NCBI RefSeq assembly: GCF_000961885.1
Contig: NZ_JZKH01000049.1
Coordinates: forward strand, 1-56,344
Reading direction: 5' to 3'
DNA: 56,344 nt
Source: Streptomyces rubellomurinus
Lineage (GTDB): Bacteria; Actinomycetota; Actinomycetes; Streptomycetales; Streptomycetaceae
The position numbers and the translations under genes were made by a program. Shown here piece by piece: positions 40,950 through 49,811 of this stretch. Position 1 is the stretch's first letter. Each line of letters starts with the position of its first letter. The notes under the pieces were generated by a model, which saw nothing but the letters and a program-made list of their open reading frames with translations, did not search any database and was not told the origin of the DNA.

Positions 40950-41360
40950 CTAGTGGGCGGCGGAGCCGCCGCGCTTCTTGTGCAGGCTGATGGACACGGT
41001 GTTGTCCTCGCCGACCGAGGAGTCCACCTCGCCGGCCAGCGCGGAGAGCACCGTCCAGGCGAAGGTGTCCCGCTCGGGGGCCTTGCCGTCGGTCGTCGGG
41101 GCGGACACCGTGACCTTCAGCGAGTCGCCGACCAGGCGGAACTCGCAGGACAGCACGGAGCCGGGCACCGCCTGCTGGAGCAGGATGGCGCAGGCCTCGT
41201 CCACCGCGATCCGCAGGTCCTCGATCTCGTCGAGGGTGAAGTCCAGCCGGGCCGCGAGCCCGGCCGTCGCAGTCCGCAGCACGGAGAGGTAGGCCCCCGC
41301 CGCGGGCAGCCGTACCTCCACGAAGTCCTGAACTCCGAGATCGTCGTCGATCTGGGACAC
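40950..41360 (-). CDS. Anti-sigma factor, RsbW-type kinase (PrsH/UshX-like)
   Basis: 136 residues from GTG 41360 (GGAGG upstream). HATPase_c_2 fold: RTATAGLAARLDFTLDEIEDLRIAVDEACAILLQQA holds the N box, LKVTVSAP the next strand, and a shortened G region follows (FAWTVLSALAGEV). Binds the sigma factor from the next gene and may phosphorylate an anti-anti-sigma protein. The pair is separated by 159 bp, so sigH may also have its own promoter. Matches the SigH anti-sigma gene SCO5244 by synteny (recalled). Confidence 0.88.
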   Translation of the reverse strand: MSQIDDDLGVQDFVEVRLPAAGAYLSVLRTATAGLAARLDFTLDEIEDLRIAVDEACAILLQQAVPGSVLSCEFRLVGDSLKVTVSAPTTDGKAPERDTFAWTVLSALAGEVDSSVGEDNTVSISLHKKRGGSAAH

Positions 41361-41444
41361 CCTTGCCTCCTGGGTGGCGTGCTGTGCTTCCTAGGTACCC
41401 CCGGACGGGGGCTCGATGCCGGGAATCCGCCATCGCTCTCAACG

Positions 41445-41467
41445 CCCTCGGCACCCTGGTGCGAGGG
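41445..41467 (-). terminator. Hairpin between the GNAT and anti-sigma genes
   Basis: CCCTCG (41445-41450) pairs with CGAGGG (41462-41467), with an inner CACC/GGTG stem and one bulge. It ends the GNAT transcript on the minus strand. Confidence 0.45.
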
Positions 41468-41590
41468 TTACTCATGGTAAGGCATTGCGACGCAGGGTGG
41501 CAGGGCCTTTCCCGACTCCGCGGGATTCCGCCGGTCTCCCTACAACACCGCGCGGGCCCCGGAGAATCCGCACGGCGTCCGGGTGCCCGC

Positions 41591-42070
41591 TCAGGTGCGG
41601 GCGCCCGCGGCGGCGAGCGCGTCGCCGGTCAGCCGGTAGACGGTCCAGCCGGTCATCGGCACCGCCCCGAGCGACTCGTAGAAGTCGATCGAGGGACGGT
41701 TCCAGTCCAGCACCGACCACTCCACCCGGGAGTAGCCGCGCTCGACGGCGATCCGCGCCAGTTCCAGCAGCAGCGCCTTGCCGTGGCCGCCGCCGCGGGC
41801 CTCCGGGCGGACGTACAGGTCCTCCAGGTAGACCCCGTGGGTGCCGCGCCAGGTCGAGAAGTTGCGGAACCAGACCGCGAAGCCGACCGGCTCGCCGGTG
41901 GCGTCGTCCTCGGCGATCAGGCCGAACAGCGCCGGGTCGGGGCCGAACAGCGCGGTGTGCAGCTGCTCGTCGGTGGCCACGGCCTCCTGCGGTTCCTTCT
42001 CGTACTCCGCGAGCTCGCGGATGAATTCCCGGATGACGGGGACGTCGCTGGCGACGGCGGTGCGGATCAT
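41591..42070 (-). CDS. GNAT acetyltransferase, diamine (SSAT)-like
   Basis: 159 residues. The order IREFIRELAEYEKEP, AVWFRNFSTWRGTHGVYLEDLYVRPEARGGGHGKALLLELARIAVERG, then WSVLDWNRPSIDFYESLGA resembles spermidine/spermine N-acetyltransferases, which share the EYEK and YLEDLYV blocks. Acetyl-CoA loop RGGGHG. A polyamine or related amine substrate is likely but not certain. Stands 68 bp upstream-in-position of the cobalamin importer's last gene on the same strand. Confidence 0.9.
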   Translation of the reverse strand: MIRTAVASDVPVIREFIRELAEYEKEPQEAVATDEQLHTALFGPDPALFGLIAEDDATGEPVGFAVWFRNFSTWRGTHGVYLEDLYVRPEARGGGHGKALLLELARIAVERGYSRVEWSVLDWNRPSIDFYESLGAVPMTGWTVYRLTGDALAAAGART

Positions 42071-42137
42071 GCCACCGAGCCTACCGACCGGGCCCGGTTC
42101 CTCCCAGGGGTGAAGGGCCCGACTTCAGGCCCGGGCC

Positions 42138-43133
42138 TCAGCGGGCCGGGGCGGCCCGCAGCTGTTCGGCGAGCGTGCTGATCGCGGCCGGGTTGCGCGG
42201 GCTCTCGACCAGGTCGACGTAGTCCAGCACGACGATCCGGTCGTTCCTGATCGCCGAGACCCCGGCCAGCGCCGGGAGGGACTTGAGGAACGCCCGCTTC
42301 TCCTCGGCGCCGACCTCCCCGTAGTTGTTGATCACGATCACCTCCGGGTCGCGCTCGACGACGCTCTCCCAGCCCGTCGTCACCCAGGAGTCGGCGAGGT
42401 CGCCCATGACGTTCGTCCCGCCGGCCCTGGTGATGATCTCGTCGGCGGCGGCGAACTTCCCGGCGGTGTACGGCTTGTCCCGCCCGCTGTCGTACAGGAA
42501 GACGGACGGGCGGCGCTCCGGCTGGGGGACGGCGGCGATCCGGGCCTTGAAGTCGGCGATCAGCCGGTCGGCGCGCTCGCGCACGTCGAAGATCTCGCCG
42601 AGGTTGGCCAGGTCGGTGTAGAGCGCGTCCAGCGGCCCCATCACCCCGCGCTCGGCGCCCTTGCCGCTGCGGCAGGACTCGGTGAGCACGTACGAGTCGA
42701 TGCCGAGCGCCCGGAACGCCTGCGGGGTGACGCCACGGCCCTCGTCGAAGCCGTAGTGCCAGCCGGCGAAGACCAGGTCGGCCTTGGCGTCCAGCGCGAT
42801 CTCCTTGGTGATCTGCTGCTTGGAGAGCCACGCGGTCTGCTGGTAGCCGTCCTTCCACGGCACCTGGTCGACCCGGCCCTTGTCGTCGGGCATCACGTAG
42901 CCGGCCATCCGGTCGGCGAGGCCGAGGGAGAGCATCAGCTCGGTGATGCCGACGTCGTTGGTGACGGCGCGGGCGGGCTTCTGCCGGAAGGTCAGCGGGG
43001 TGCCGCAGTTGTCCACGGTCACCGGGTAGTGGGCGGAGGCGGTGGTGGGCCCGCCGCTCGGGGCGATCTCGGCGCCGCAGGCGGTGAGCCCGAGGGCGAG
43101 CAGGGCGGCGGCGGCAACGGCCTTGGTGCGCAA
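42138..43133 (-). CDS. ABC importer substrate-binding lipoprotein (probable cobalamin, BtuF-like)
   Basis: 331 residues from TTG 43133 (GAGGAAATCC upstream). Lipobox ending LTAC19. Type-3 (FecB/BtuF) fold with two lobes joined by a long helix: RAVTNDVGITELMLSLGLADRMAGY, ADLVFAGWHYGFDEG, then FLYDSGRDKPYTAGKFAAADEIITRAGG and PEVIVINNYGEV. Last gene of a three-gene unit behind a cobalamin riboswitch, so a corrinoid ligand is inferred; siderophore is the alternative for this fold. Confidence 0.85.
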   Translation of the reverse strand: MRTKAVAAAALLALGLTACGAEIAPSGGPTTASAHYPVTVDNCGTPLTFRQKPARAVTNDVGITELMLSLGLADRMAGYVMPDDKGRVDQVPWKDGYQQTAWLSKQQITKEIALDAKADLVFAGWHYGFDEGRGVTPQAFRALGIDSYVLTESCRSGKGAERGVMGPLDALYTDLANLGEIFDVRERADRLIADFKARIAAVPQPERRPSVFLYDSGRDKPYTAGKFAAADEIITRAGGTNVMGDLADSWVTTGWESVVERDPEVIVINNYGEVGAEEKRAFLKSLPALAGVSAIRNDRIVVLDYVDLVESPRNPAAISTLAEQLRAAPAR

Positions 43134-43150
43134 AGGATTTCCTCGGGGGT

Positions 43151-43930
43151 TCAGGGGAGTCGGTCGAACAGCAGCTGGAGGGCGCCGGTCACCGGGTGCC
43201 GGACGGGGGTGGCCCGGACGCCGAACACCTCGGCCAGCAGGCCCGGTTCGAGCACCTCCGCGGGCGGCCCGGAGGCGACGATCCGGCCGGCCCGCAGCAC
43301 GTACAGCAGGTCGCAGTGACCGGCGGCGAGGTTGAGGTCGTGCAGCGCGGTGAGCACCGTCGGGCCGGCCTCGCGGACCAGCGCCAGCACCTCCAACTGG
43401 TGCGCGATGTCGAGGTGGTTGGTGGGCTCGTCCAGCACCAGCAGCCGCGGCTCCTGGACCAGCGCCCGGGCGATCAGCACCCGCTGCTTCTCGCCGCCGG
43501 ACAGGCTCAGGAAGCCCCGCTCGGCGAGGTGCCCGGCGCCGACCCGGCGCAGCGCCGCCGCGCACCGCTCGTGGTCCGCGCCGCTGGGCCCGGCCAGCGG
43601 GCGGCGGTGCGGCAGCCGGCCCATCGCGACCACCTCGGCCACCGTGAAGTCGAACTCCGCGGAGTGCTCCTGGGGCAGCGCGGCCACCCGGCGGGCCGCC
43701 TCCCGGGCGGTGAGCGCGTGCAGGTCGTCGCCGTCCAGCCGGACGGCCCCGGCGGCGGGCCGCAGCACCCGGTAGACGCAGCGCAGCAGGGTCGACTTGC
43801 CGCTGCCGTTCGGCCCGACCAGCCCGACCACCTGCCCGGCGGCGGCCCGCAGGCCCACGTCGTGGACCAGCCGGGCACCGGCCAGCTCCACCGAGACCCC
43901 GTCGACGGTGAGATCGGTGGCGGTCGTCAT
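43151..43930 (-). CDS. ABC importer ATPase (FecE/BtuD family)
   Basis: 259 residues from ATG 43930. Walker A VGPNGSGKSTLL, Q loop VAALPQEH, signature LSGGEKQRVLIARAL, Walker B LLVLDEPTNHLD and switch His in ALHDLNLAA are all intact. The ATG shares bases with the permease stop (TGATG). Powers the permease upstream. Substrate deduced from the riboswitch. Confidence 0.93.
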   Translation of the reverse strand: MTTATDLTVDGVSVELAGARLVHDVGLRAAAGQVVGLVGPNGSGKSTLLRCVYRVLRPAAGAVRLDGDDLHALTAREAARRVAALPQEHSAEFDFTVAEVVAMGRLPHRRPLAGPSGADHERCAAALRRVGAGHLAERGFLSLSGGEKQRVLIARALVQEPRLLVLDEPTNHLDIAHQLEVLALVREAGPTVLTALHDLNLAAGHCDLLYVLRAGRIVASGPPAEVLEPGLLAEVFGVRATPVRHPVTGALQLLFDRLP

Positions 43931-45006
43931 CAGCGGCCTCCGAAGGTGTAGCCGCGGCGGCGCATCAGCAGCAGGAAGGCCGGCACCCCGAGCACCGCGG
44001 TGAAGATCCCGACCGGCAGCTCGGCGGGCGCCAGCAGGGTGCGCGAGGCGATGTCCACCCAGACCAGCAGGACCGCCCCGGCGAGCGGCGCGACCAGCAG
44101 CACCCGGCGGTGCCCGGCGCCGACCAGCATCCGGGCCAGGTGCGGCATCAGCAGCCCGACGAAGCCGATCGCCCCGCTGACCGCGACCACCGTGCCGGTG
44201 ACGGCGGCGGTCACCGTGAACAGCTCGCGGCGCAGCCGGTCCGGGTCGACGCCGAGCGAGGCGGAGGTCTCGTCGCCCATCGCGAGCGCGTCCAACCGCC
44301 CGGCGGCGCACGCCAGGTAGGCCAGCCCGGCCAGCACCGTGGCAGCGGCGATCGGCACCGAGCCCCAGGTGGCGCCGCCGAGGCTGCCGAGCAGCCACAT
44401 CATGGCGTCCCGGGCGGCCTCGCCGCGGGCGGAGGCGAATACCATCAGCGAGGTGACGGCGGAGAAGCCGTAGGACAGCGCGGTGCCGGTGAGCACCAGC
44501 CGCAGCGGGGTGAGCCCGGCCGCGGTCCGGGCGGCGAGGTAGACCAGCACCATCGCGGCCAGGGCGGAGCCGAAGGCGGACGCCGAGATCGCCCAGACCC
44601 CCAGCGAGGCGAAGGCGCCGAGCAGCAGGACGGCGTTGGCGCCGACCGCGGCGCCGGAGGAGATGCCGAGGACGAAGGGGTCGGCCAGCGCGTTGCGCAC
44701 CAGCGCCTGCACGGCGACCCCGGTGGCGGCCAGCCCGGCGCCGACCACGGCGGCGAGCACGGTGCGCGGCAGCCGGATCTGCCAGACGATCGCGTACGCG
44801 GAGGCCTCGTCGGCGTCCAGCCGACCGCCCGTCAGCCCGGCGGCGACCAGCCGCAGGGCGTGCGGGAAGCCGATCCCGGAGGCGCCCAGCGAGACGCCGC
44901 ACAGCAGCGAGACCAGCAGGACGGCGGCCAGGCCCGCGGCGAGTGGCAGGGCGGGTATTCGGCGGGCGGCGGGCGGGCCGCTCGGGCTGGTCTCACGGGT
45001 GCTCAC
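43930..45006 (-). CDS. FecCD/BtuC-family ABC permease
   Basis: 358 residues from GTG 45006. Ten-helix FecCD fold: RLPRTVLAAVVGAGLAATGVAVQALVRNALADPFVLGISSGA is the family hallmark, then FIGFVGLLMPHLARMLVGAGHR (here IGFVGLLMPHLARML) and ASRTLLAPAELPVGIFTAVLGVPAFLLLMRR. First gene of the operon, 84 bp downstream of the riboswitch core. One gene makes a homodimeric channel. Confidence 0.94.
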   Translation of the reverse strand: MSTRETSPSGPPAARRIPALPLAAGLAAVLLVSLLCGVSLGASGIGFPHALRLVAAGLTGGRLDADEASAYAIVWQIRLPRTVLAAVVGAGLAATGVAVQALVRNALADPFVLGISSGAAVGANAVLLLGAFASLGVWAISASAFGSALAAMVLVYLAARTAAGLTPLRLVLTGTALSYGFSAVTSLMVFASARGEAARDAMMWLLGSLGGATWGSVPIAAATVLAGLAYLACAAGRLDALAMGDETSASLGVDPDRLRRELFTVTAAVTGTVVAVSGAIGFVGLLMPHLARMLVGAGHRRVLLVAPLAGAVLLVWVDIASRTLLAPAELPVGIFTAVLGVPAFLLLMRRRGYTFGGR

Positions 45007-45089
45007 GGACGGGCTGCGCCTTGCCTCGGGCCGTGGGTGCGCCGGGCCGGGCGGCCTGCCGGAGGGTGTGCCGGGGCGCCGTCCCCTCG

Positions 45090-45232
45090 CAGTCCGCGGC
45101 GAGTTGTCGGGAGTTCAGCGGCCGGGGGCGATCGGGCTGGCGGGGCCGTACGGGCAGCACGGGCTCCGCTCACCGTTGCGGGTCAGCGCCGGATTCGCAC
45201 CGGACTTCCCCCTCGGACGCCCTGGCAGCATA
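45090..45232 (-). promoter_or_regulatory. Cobalamin (B12) riboswitch upstream of the importer
   Basis: On the minus strand: GGGGGAAGTCCGGTGCGAAT, TCCGGCGCTGACCCGCAACG and GTGAGCGG (complement of 45164-45213), the conserved first half. After a variable arm, CTCCCGACAACTCGCC (near 45101-45118) gives the 3' half. Limits approximate. It should repress the importer when cobalamin is plentiful. Confidence 0.92.
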
Positions 45233-45284
45233 ACAGCCGCACGACCTGAATGACCCTTACCTCGCGATCCGGACGTGAACGCAC

Positions 45285-45320
45285 GACCGCCCCCGTCCGG
45301 CGCTGCGGACGGGGGCGGTC
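45285..45320 (-). terminator. Terminator of sodN
   Basis: A perfect 15-bp stem (45285-45299 with 45306-45320, 6-base loop), 20 bases beyond the sodN stop. Confidence 0.85.
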
Positions 45321-45339
45321 GGGTGGCGACGCGTCAGGC

Positions 45340-45735
45340 TCAGGCCTGCTTGGTCTCCCAGAAGATCTTGTCGACCTCGGCGATCAGGTCCAGCAGGGCC
45401 TGGCCGGTGGCCGGGTCGGTGGACGCCTTGGCGGCCGAGGCGGCCTTCAGGGTGTCGTTGATCAGCTGGTGCAGCTGCGGGTACTTCTCGAAGTGCGGGG
45501 CCTTGAAGTAGTCGCTCCACAGCACCGAGATGTGGTGCTTGACGGCCTCGGCGCGCTGCTCCTTGATGATGATGGCGCGGGCGCGGAAGTGCGGGTCCTC
45601 GTTGGCCTGGTACTTCTCCTGGGTGGCCTTGACCGACTCGGCCTCCAGCTTGGCCTGGGCCGGGTCGTACACACCGCAGGGCAGGTCGCAGTGGGCGTGG
45701 GCGGTGGCGCGCGGTGCAAACAGACGAGAGAACAT
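45340..45735 (-). CDS. sodN: Nickel superoxide dismutase precursor
   Basis: 131 residues. A 14-residue leader ending AHA precedes HCDLPCG, the nickel hook; cleavage exposes the His15 N terminus, and C16/C20 (Cys2/Cys6 of the mature form) complete the site. The rest is the four-helix bundle (KATQEKYQANEDPHFRARAIIIKEQRAE ... KHHISVLWSDYFK). Cytoplasmic hexamer that removes superoxide. AAGGAAGGA precedes the ATG. The maturation peptidase SodX is divergent next to it. Confidence 0.97.
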   Translation of the reverse strand: MFSRLFAPRATAHAHCDLPCGVYDPAQAKLEAESVKATQEKYQANEDPHFRARAIIIKEQRAEAVKHHISVLWSDYFKAPHFEKYPQLHQLINDTLKAASAAKASTDPATGQALLDLIAEVDKIFWETKQA

Positions 45736-45912
45736 GGGAGTCCTTCCTTAGATCGTCTTCCCGCGCCCGAGATTACCCTTCCGGCCCCCCGGTTTCGCGG
45801 CCGGGCGGTGGGCCTAGGGCGAAAGGCGGACCCGGAACCGGGGTAATCCGGACATCGAACAGGTGACGGCCCGTACGGCAGACTGGGTGCGGGCAGCGCG
45901 GGAGGAGGAGTC

Positions 45913-46365
45913 GTGGCACGGAGCACGGGACCGGAGGGCGCCGAACGGACGGAGCCGGGCGGCGCGCTGCCGTTCGGGCTGGTCGACGTGGCGGGCCCGT
46001 CGATGGTGCCGACCCTGCGCGAGGGCGACCAGCTGCTGGTCCGCTACGGCGCGCCGATCCGGCCCGGCGCGGTGGTGCTCTTCCGGCACCCCTTCCAGCA
46101 GGACCTGCTGGTGGTGAAGCGGGCCGCCGAGCGCCGCCCGCAGGGCTGGTGGCTGCTCTCCGACAACCGCCCGGTGGACAGCGACAGCCGCTCCTACGGC
46201 CCGGTGCCGGACGAACTGCTGCTCGGCCGGGTGCTGCTGCGGCTGCGCCCCTCGCCGGCCTGGCTGGCGCCGGGCCGGCGGCTGGAGCGGCTGCTGCTCG
46301 GCCCCCGGCTGGCCCGGGTGCCGGGCCTGGCCCGCCGACTCGGCGTGTGGGCCGAGGAGATCTAA
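45913..46365 (+). CDS. sodX: SodX, signal-peptidase-like Ni-SOD maturation protease
   Basis: 150 residues from GTG 45913 (GGAGGAG upstream). S26-type fold: VAGPSMVPTLREGDQLLV with the catalytic Ser, VLFRHPFQQDLLVVKRAAE with the Lys, and WWLLSDNRPVDSDSRSYGPVP. There is no membrane anchor, which fits a cytosolic protease trimming the SodN leader. Its stop overlaps the 3' end of the convergent CGNR gene by 4 bases. Confidence 0.92.
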   Translation: MARSTGPEGAERTEPGGALPFGLVDVAGPSMVPTLREGDQLLVRYGAPIRPGAVVLFRHPFQQDLLVVKRAAERRPQGWWLLSDNRPVDSDSRSYGPVPDELLLGRVLLRLRPSPAWLAPGRRLERLLLGPRLARVPGLARRLGVWAEEI

Positions 46366-46949
46366 CCCTCCTGCGTGGTGGCGGCCGCCGCCTCCTGGCG
46401 TTTGCGGGCCCGGTAGGCGGCCACGTTGGCGCGGGTGGCGCAGCGGTCCGAGCAGTAGCGGCGGGAGCGGTTGGTCGAGGTGTCCAGGTAGGCGTTGCGG
46501 CAGGGCGCGGCCTGGCAGATGCCGAGCCGGTCGGCGCCCAGCTCGGTGAGGTGGACTGCCAGGCCCATGCAGGCGACGGCGCTGAAGTGCGCGGTGGCGG
46601 TCGGCGAGTTGTCGGCCAGGTGCAGGTGCCAGCGCGGCCGCCCGGCGTCGTCGAGGTGGTCGTGCCCGGAGACCAGCGGGCTGACGGGGTACTCCATCAG
46701 CAGGCTGTTCAGCAGGTCGACGGCCCGGACCTCGTCGCCCTCGGCGGCGGCCTCGAAGACCCCGCGCAGCCTGGTCCGCACGCCCCGCAGACGCGGCACG
46801 TCGGCCTCCTCGGCGAGCGCGCCGGCCCGGGAGGAGTCGGAGAACAGCCCGCGCACCGCGTCCACGGACGTCAGCGTGTCGGTGCCGCGCTCGGGCTCCT
46901 CGGTGTTCACCAGCCGAACGGCGAGATCGGCGTACGACGCCAGCTCCAC
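46362..46949 (-). CDS. CGNR zinc-finger protein (ABATE domain)
   Basis: 195 residues. The N-terminal two thirds fit the ABATE helical domain (LVNTEEPERGTDTLTSVDAVRGLF onward). The C-terminal finger has CQAAPCRNAYLDTSTNRSRRYCSDRCATRANVAAYRAR, with Cys at four positions; the canonical CGNR step reads APCRNAYLD and CATRANVAAYR. Likely a transcriptional regulator. Tail-to-tail overlap with sodX. Confidence 0.88.
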   Translation of the reverse strand: MELASYADLAVRLVNTEEPERGTDTLTSVDAVRGLFSDSSRAGALAEEADVPRLRGVRTRLRGVFEAAAEGDEVRAVDLLNSLLMEYPVSPLVSGHDHLDDAGRPRWHLHLADNSPTATAHFSAVACMGLAVHLTELGADRLGICQAAPCRNAYLDTSTNRSRRYCSDRCATRANVAAYRARKRQEAAAATTQEG

Positions 46950-47015
46950 GGCGGTCCTTCCAGAAGATCGGTAACGGGCTGACAGCCTCCAGCCTATTAC
47001 CCGTGCGGGGAAAAC

Positions 47016-47051
47016 GTCGGCGCCCGGCAGGATCGCCTGCCGGGCGCCGAC
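47016..47051 (-). terminator. Terminator of the amino-acid ABC operon
   Basis: A perfect 16-bp stem (47016-47031 with 47036-47051, 4-base loop), followed on the minus strand by GTTTTCCC; 23 bases after the ATPase stop. Confidence 0.88.
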
Positions 47052-47073
47052 CGTGCGTACTCAGAGCACCGGG

Positions 47074-47871
47074 TCAGAGCACCTTGGAGAGGAACGCCCG
47101 GGTGCGGTCGTGCTGCGGGTTGGTGAGCACCTCGCGGGGGCTGCCGGACTCGACGACCACGCCGCCGTCCATGAACACCAGCGCGTCGCCGACCTCGCGG
47201 GCGAAGCCCATCTCGTGGGTGACGACGATCATCGTCATCCCCTCCTCGGCGAGCCCGCGCATGACGTCCAGCACCTCGCCGACCAGCTCCGGGTCGAGCG
47301 CCGAGGTGGGCTCGTCGAAGAGCATCAGCTTGGGCTTCATGGCCAGCGCGCGGGCGATCGCCACGCGCTGCTGCTGGCCGCCGGAGAGCTGGGACGGGTA
47401 GTTCTTCGCCTTGTCGGCGAGGCCGACCCGCTCCAGCAGGGCCATCCCGCGCTCGCGGGCCTCGGCCTTGTTCTCGCCCTTGACCTGGACCGGTGCCTCG
47501 ATGACGTTCTCCAGTGCCGTCATGTGCGGGAACAGGTTGAAGTGCTGGAACACCATGCCGATGTCCCGGCGCTTCTGGGCGACTTCGCGGTCCCGCAGCT
47601 CGTGCAGCCGGCCGCCCTTCATCCGGTAGCCGACGAGTTCGCCGTCCACCGAGAGGAGGCCGCCGTTGATCTTCTCCAGGTGGTTGATGCACCGCAGGAA
47701 GGTCGACTTGCCGGACCCGGAGGGTCCGACCAGGACGAACACCTCGCCCTTCTTGACCTCCAGGTCGATGCCCTTGAGCACCTCCACCAGGCCGTAGGAC
47801 TTGCGTACGCCCTGGGCCTCGACCATCGGCGCGGGCCGGTCGTCCGCCGGGGGCTTGGTCAGGTCGGTCAT
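47074..47871 (-). CDS. Polar amino-acid ABC importer ATPase
   Basis: 265 residues from ATG 47871. Walker [21 protein letters not shown] loop [18 protein letters not shown], signature [19 protein letters not shown], Walker [17 protein letters not shown] and switch His [12 protein letters not shown]: the GlnQ/HisP subfamily. The ATG overlaps the permease stop (ATGA). Drives uptake through the permease upstream. Confidence 0.95.
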   Translation of the reverse strand: MTDLTKPPADDRPAPMVEAQGVRKSYGLVEVLKGIDLEVKKGEVFVLVGPSGSGKSTFLRCINHLEKINGGLLSVDGELVGYRMKGGRLHELRDREVAQKRRDIGMVFQHFNLFPHMTALENVIEAPVQVKGENKAEARERGMALLERVGLADKAKNYPSQLSGGQQQRVAIARALAMKPKLMLFDEPTSALDPELVGEVLDVMRGLAEEGMTMIVVTHEMGFAREVGDALVFMDGGVVVESGSPREVLTNPQHDRTRAFLSKVL

Positions 47872-48842
47872 ACGTGGCCACCTCCTTCGAGGCCCGTGAC
47901 CACGTCGTCCTTGGCCGGCGGGACGGGCTTGCCGGCGAACAGCCGGCGCAGTCGCTGCAGCGGGGTGGGCGGCAGCACCCGGTTGGCACCGCGGGCGTAG
48001 TGACGCTCGATGTAGTACTGGACCACGGTGAGGATCGAGGTCATCAGCAGGTACCAGATGCTGACGACGAGCAGCAGCGGGATGGTCTGGAAGGTGCGCG
48101 AGTAGATGTTCTGACCGGCCCGGAGCAGTTCCTCCAGGGAGATCGCCGAGACCAGTGAGGTGGTCTTGAGCATCGAGATGGTCTCGTTGCCGGTCGGCGG
48201 GATGATCACGCGCATGGCCTGCGGCAGGATGATCCGCCGCATGGTGTTGAACTGGCTCATGCCCAGCGCGTGGGCGGCCTCGGTCTGGCCGAGCGGCACG
48301 GACTGGATGCCGCCGCGGACGATCTCCGCCATGTAGGCGGCCTCGTTGAGGCCGAGGCCCAGCAGGGCGGCGACGAACAGCGGGATGGCCTCGTTGGTCG
48401 GCTCGGACCAGAAGGCCGGGCCGAACGGGATGCCGATCGAGATGCTGGCCCAGAGCGTCCCCAGGAAGTTCCAGAACAGCAGCTGGACCAGCACCGGAGT
48501 GCCGCGGAAGACCCAGATGTAGAACCACGCGGTGCTGGAGAGCACCGGGTTCGGCGACAGGCGCATGATCGCGAGCGTGATGCCGCCCGCGACGCCGATC
48601 AGCATGGAGAGGAAGGTCAGTTCGAGCGTGACGCCGAGGCCGTGCAGGATCGTGGAGTCGAAGAGGTACGTGCCGACGACGTCCCACTGGAACTGGGGAT
48701 TCGTGGTGAGGGCGTGGATCAGCATCGCCGCGAGGACCGCGACGACTGCTGCCCCGACCCAGCGTCCGGGGTGGCGTACCGGGACGGCCTTGAGGGTTTC
48801 GGGCCGTCCCGGGTGCACCGACCCCTGGTCGGAAGAGTTCAC
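47868..48842 (-). CDS. Polar amino-acid ABC importer permease
   Basis: 324 residues from GTG 48842. HisMQ/GlnP type with an unusually long N-terminal cytosolic lead (about 28 residues) and C-terminal tail. Conserved: [39 protein letters not shown], and the EAA loop [32 protein letters not shown]. 36 bp downstream of the binding protein gene. Confidence 0.94.
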   Translation of the reverse strand: MNSSDQGSVHPGRPETLKAVPVRHPGRWVGAAVVAVLAAMLIHALTTNPQFQWDVVGTYLFDSTILHGLGVTLELTFLSMLIGVAGGITLAIMRLSPNPVLSSTAWFYIWVFRGTPVLVQLLFWNFLGTLWASISIGIPFGPAFWSEPTNEAIPLFVAALLGLGLNEAAYMAEIVRGGIQSVPLGQTEAAHALGMSQFNTMRRIILPQAMRVIIPPTGNETISMLKTTSLVSAISLEELLRAGQNIYSRTFQTIPLLLVVSIWYLLMTSILTVVQYYIERHYARGANRVLPPTPLQRLRRLFAGKPVPPAKDDVVTGLEGGGHV

Positions 48843-48878
48843 TGTGTGGCCTCAGGGGTTGTGTTCAGAGCAGCGGAT

Positions 48879-49811
48879 TCAGCTGGTGGCGCCGTCGATG
48901 ACGGACTTGTCGATCGCGCCCGCCTGCACGCCCCACTTCTCCAGGATGCTCTTGTAGGTGCCGTCCGCCATCAGGGACTGGATGGCGCCCTGGACGGCCT
49001 TGGACAGCGGCGAGTTCTTCTGCAGCACGACGCCGTACGGGGCCGTGTCGGTCACCGAGCCGATCTTCTCCAGCTGGCCGTTGGTCTGCTTGATCGCGTA
49101 GTCGACCACCGGCGAGTCGGCCAGCATGACCTGGTCGCGGCCGGAGACCAGCGCCTGGGTGACGTCCGTCTGCAGGTCGAACTTGTCGCCGTCGTTCGGG
49201 ATGGTCGGCTTGCCGGCCTTGGTGCAGGCGGGGTTGATGGTGTCGGTGATGTCCTTGGCCTGGGTGGTGCCGGTCTGGACGGCGACCTTCTTCCCGCAGA
49301 GGTCGGTGGGGTCGATCTTGTCCGGGTTGCCCTTCTTGACCGCCGCGCCGGTCCCGGCGCTGAAGTAGGTCACCATGTCGACCGACGCCTCGCGCTCCTT
49401 CGTGTCGGTGAAGGAGCTCATGCTCATCGTGTACTTGTTGCCGGTGATGCCCGGGATGATCGCGTCGAAGGTGGCGTTCTGGACGTCGGCGGTCAGGCCC
49501 AGCTTCTTGGCGATGGCGTTGGCCAGGTCGACGTCCATGCCGACGATGTTGCCCTTGTCGTCCTTGAACTCGTTGGGCGCGTAGGAGGCGTCGGTGGCGA
49601 TGACGATCTTGCCCGCGGACTTGACGTCGGCCGGCACGAGCGAAGCGAGCGCCGGGTCGGCACTGACGGCGCCGACCGTCACACTCGGGTTCGCGCCGGT
49701 CGAGGAACCGGAGGACGACTTGCTGCTGCCGCAGCCGGTCAGCACGAGCGAGACGGAGGCGGCAACCGCGCAGGCCGCGAGGAGCCGGGTGCGCTGGATA
49801 CGGGCGGTCAT
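48879..49811 (-). CDS. Polar amino-acid ABC importer binding lipoprotein
   Basis: 310 residues from ATG 49811 (AAGGAG upstream). Lipobox LTGC27. SBP_bac_3 fold: GKIVIATDASYAPNEFKDDKGNIVGMDVDLANAIAKKLG, FDAIIPGITGNKYTMSMSSFTDT, CGKKVAVQTGTTQAKDI and QALVSGRDQVMLADSPVVDYAI. First gene of the operon. Ligand not determined; polar or basic amino acid. Confidence 0.94.
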   Translation of the reverse strand: MTARIQRTRLLAACAVAASVSLVLTGCGSSKSSSGSSTGANPSVTVGAVSADPALASLVPADVKSAGKIVIATDASYAPNEFKDDKGNIVGMDVDLANAIAKKLGLTADVQNATFDAIIPGITGNKYTMSMSSFTDTKEREASVDMVTYFSAGTGAAVKKGNPDKIDPTDLCGKKVAVQTGTTQAKDITDTINPACTKAGKPTIPNDGDKFDLQTDVTQALVSGRDQVMLADSPVVDYAIKQTNGQLEKIGSVTDTAPYGVVLQKNSPLSKAVQGAIQSLMADGTYKSILEKWGVQAGAIDKSVIDGATS

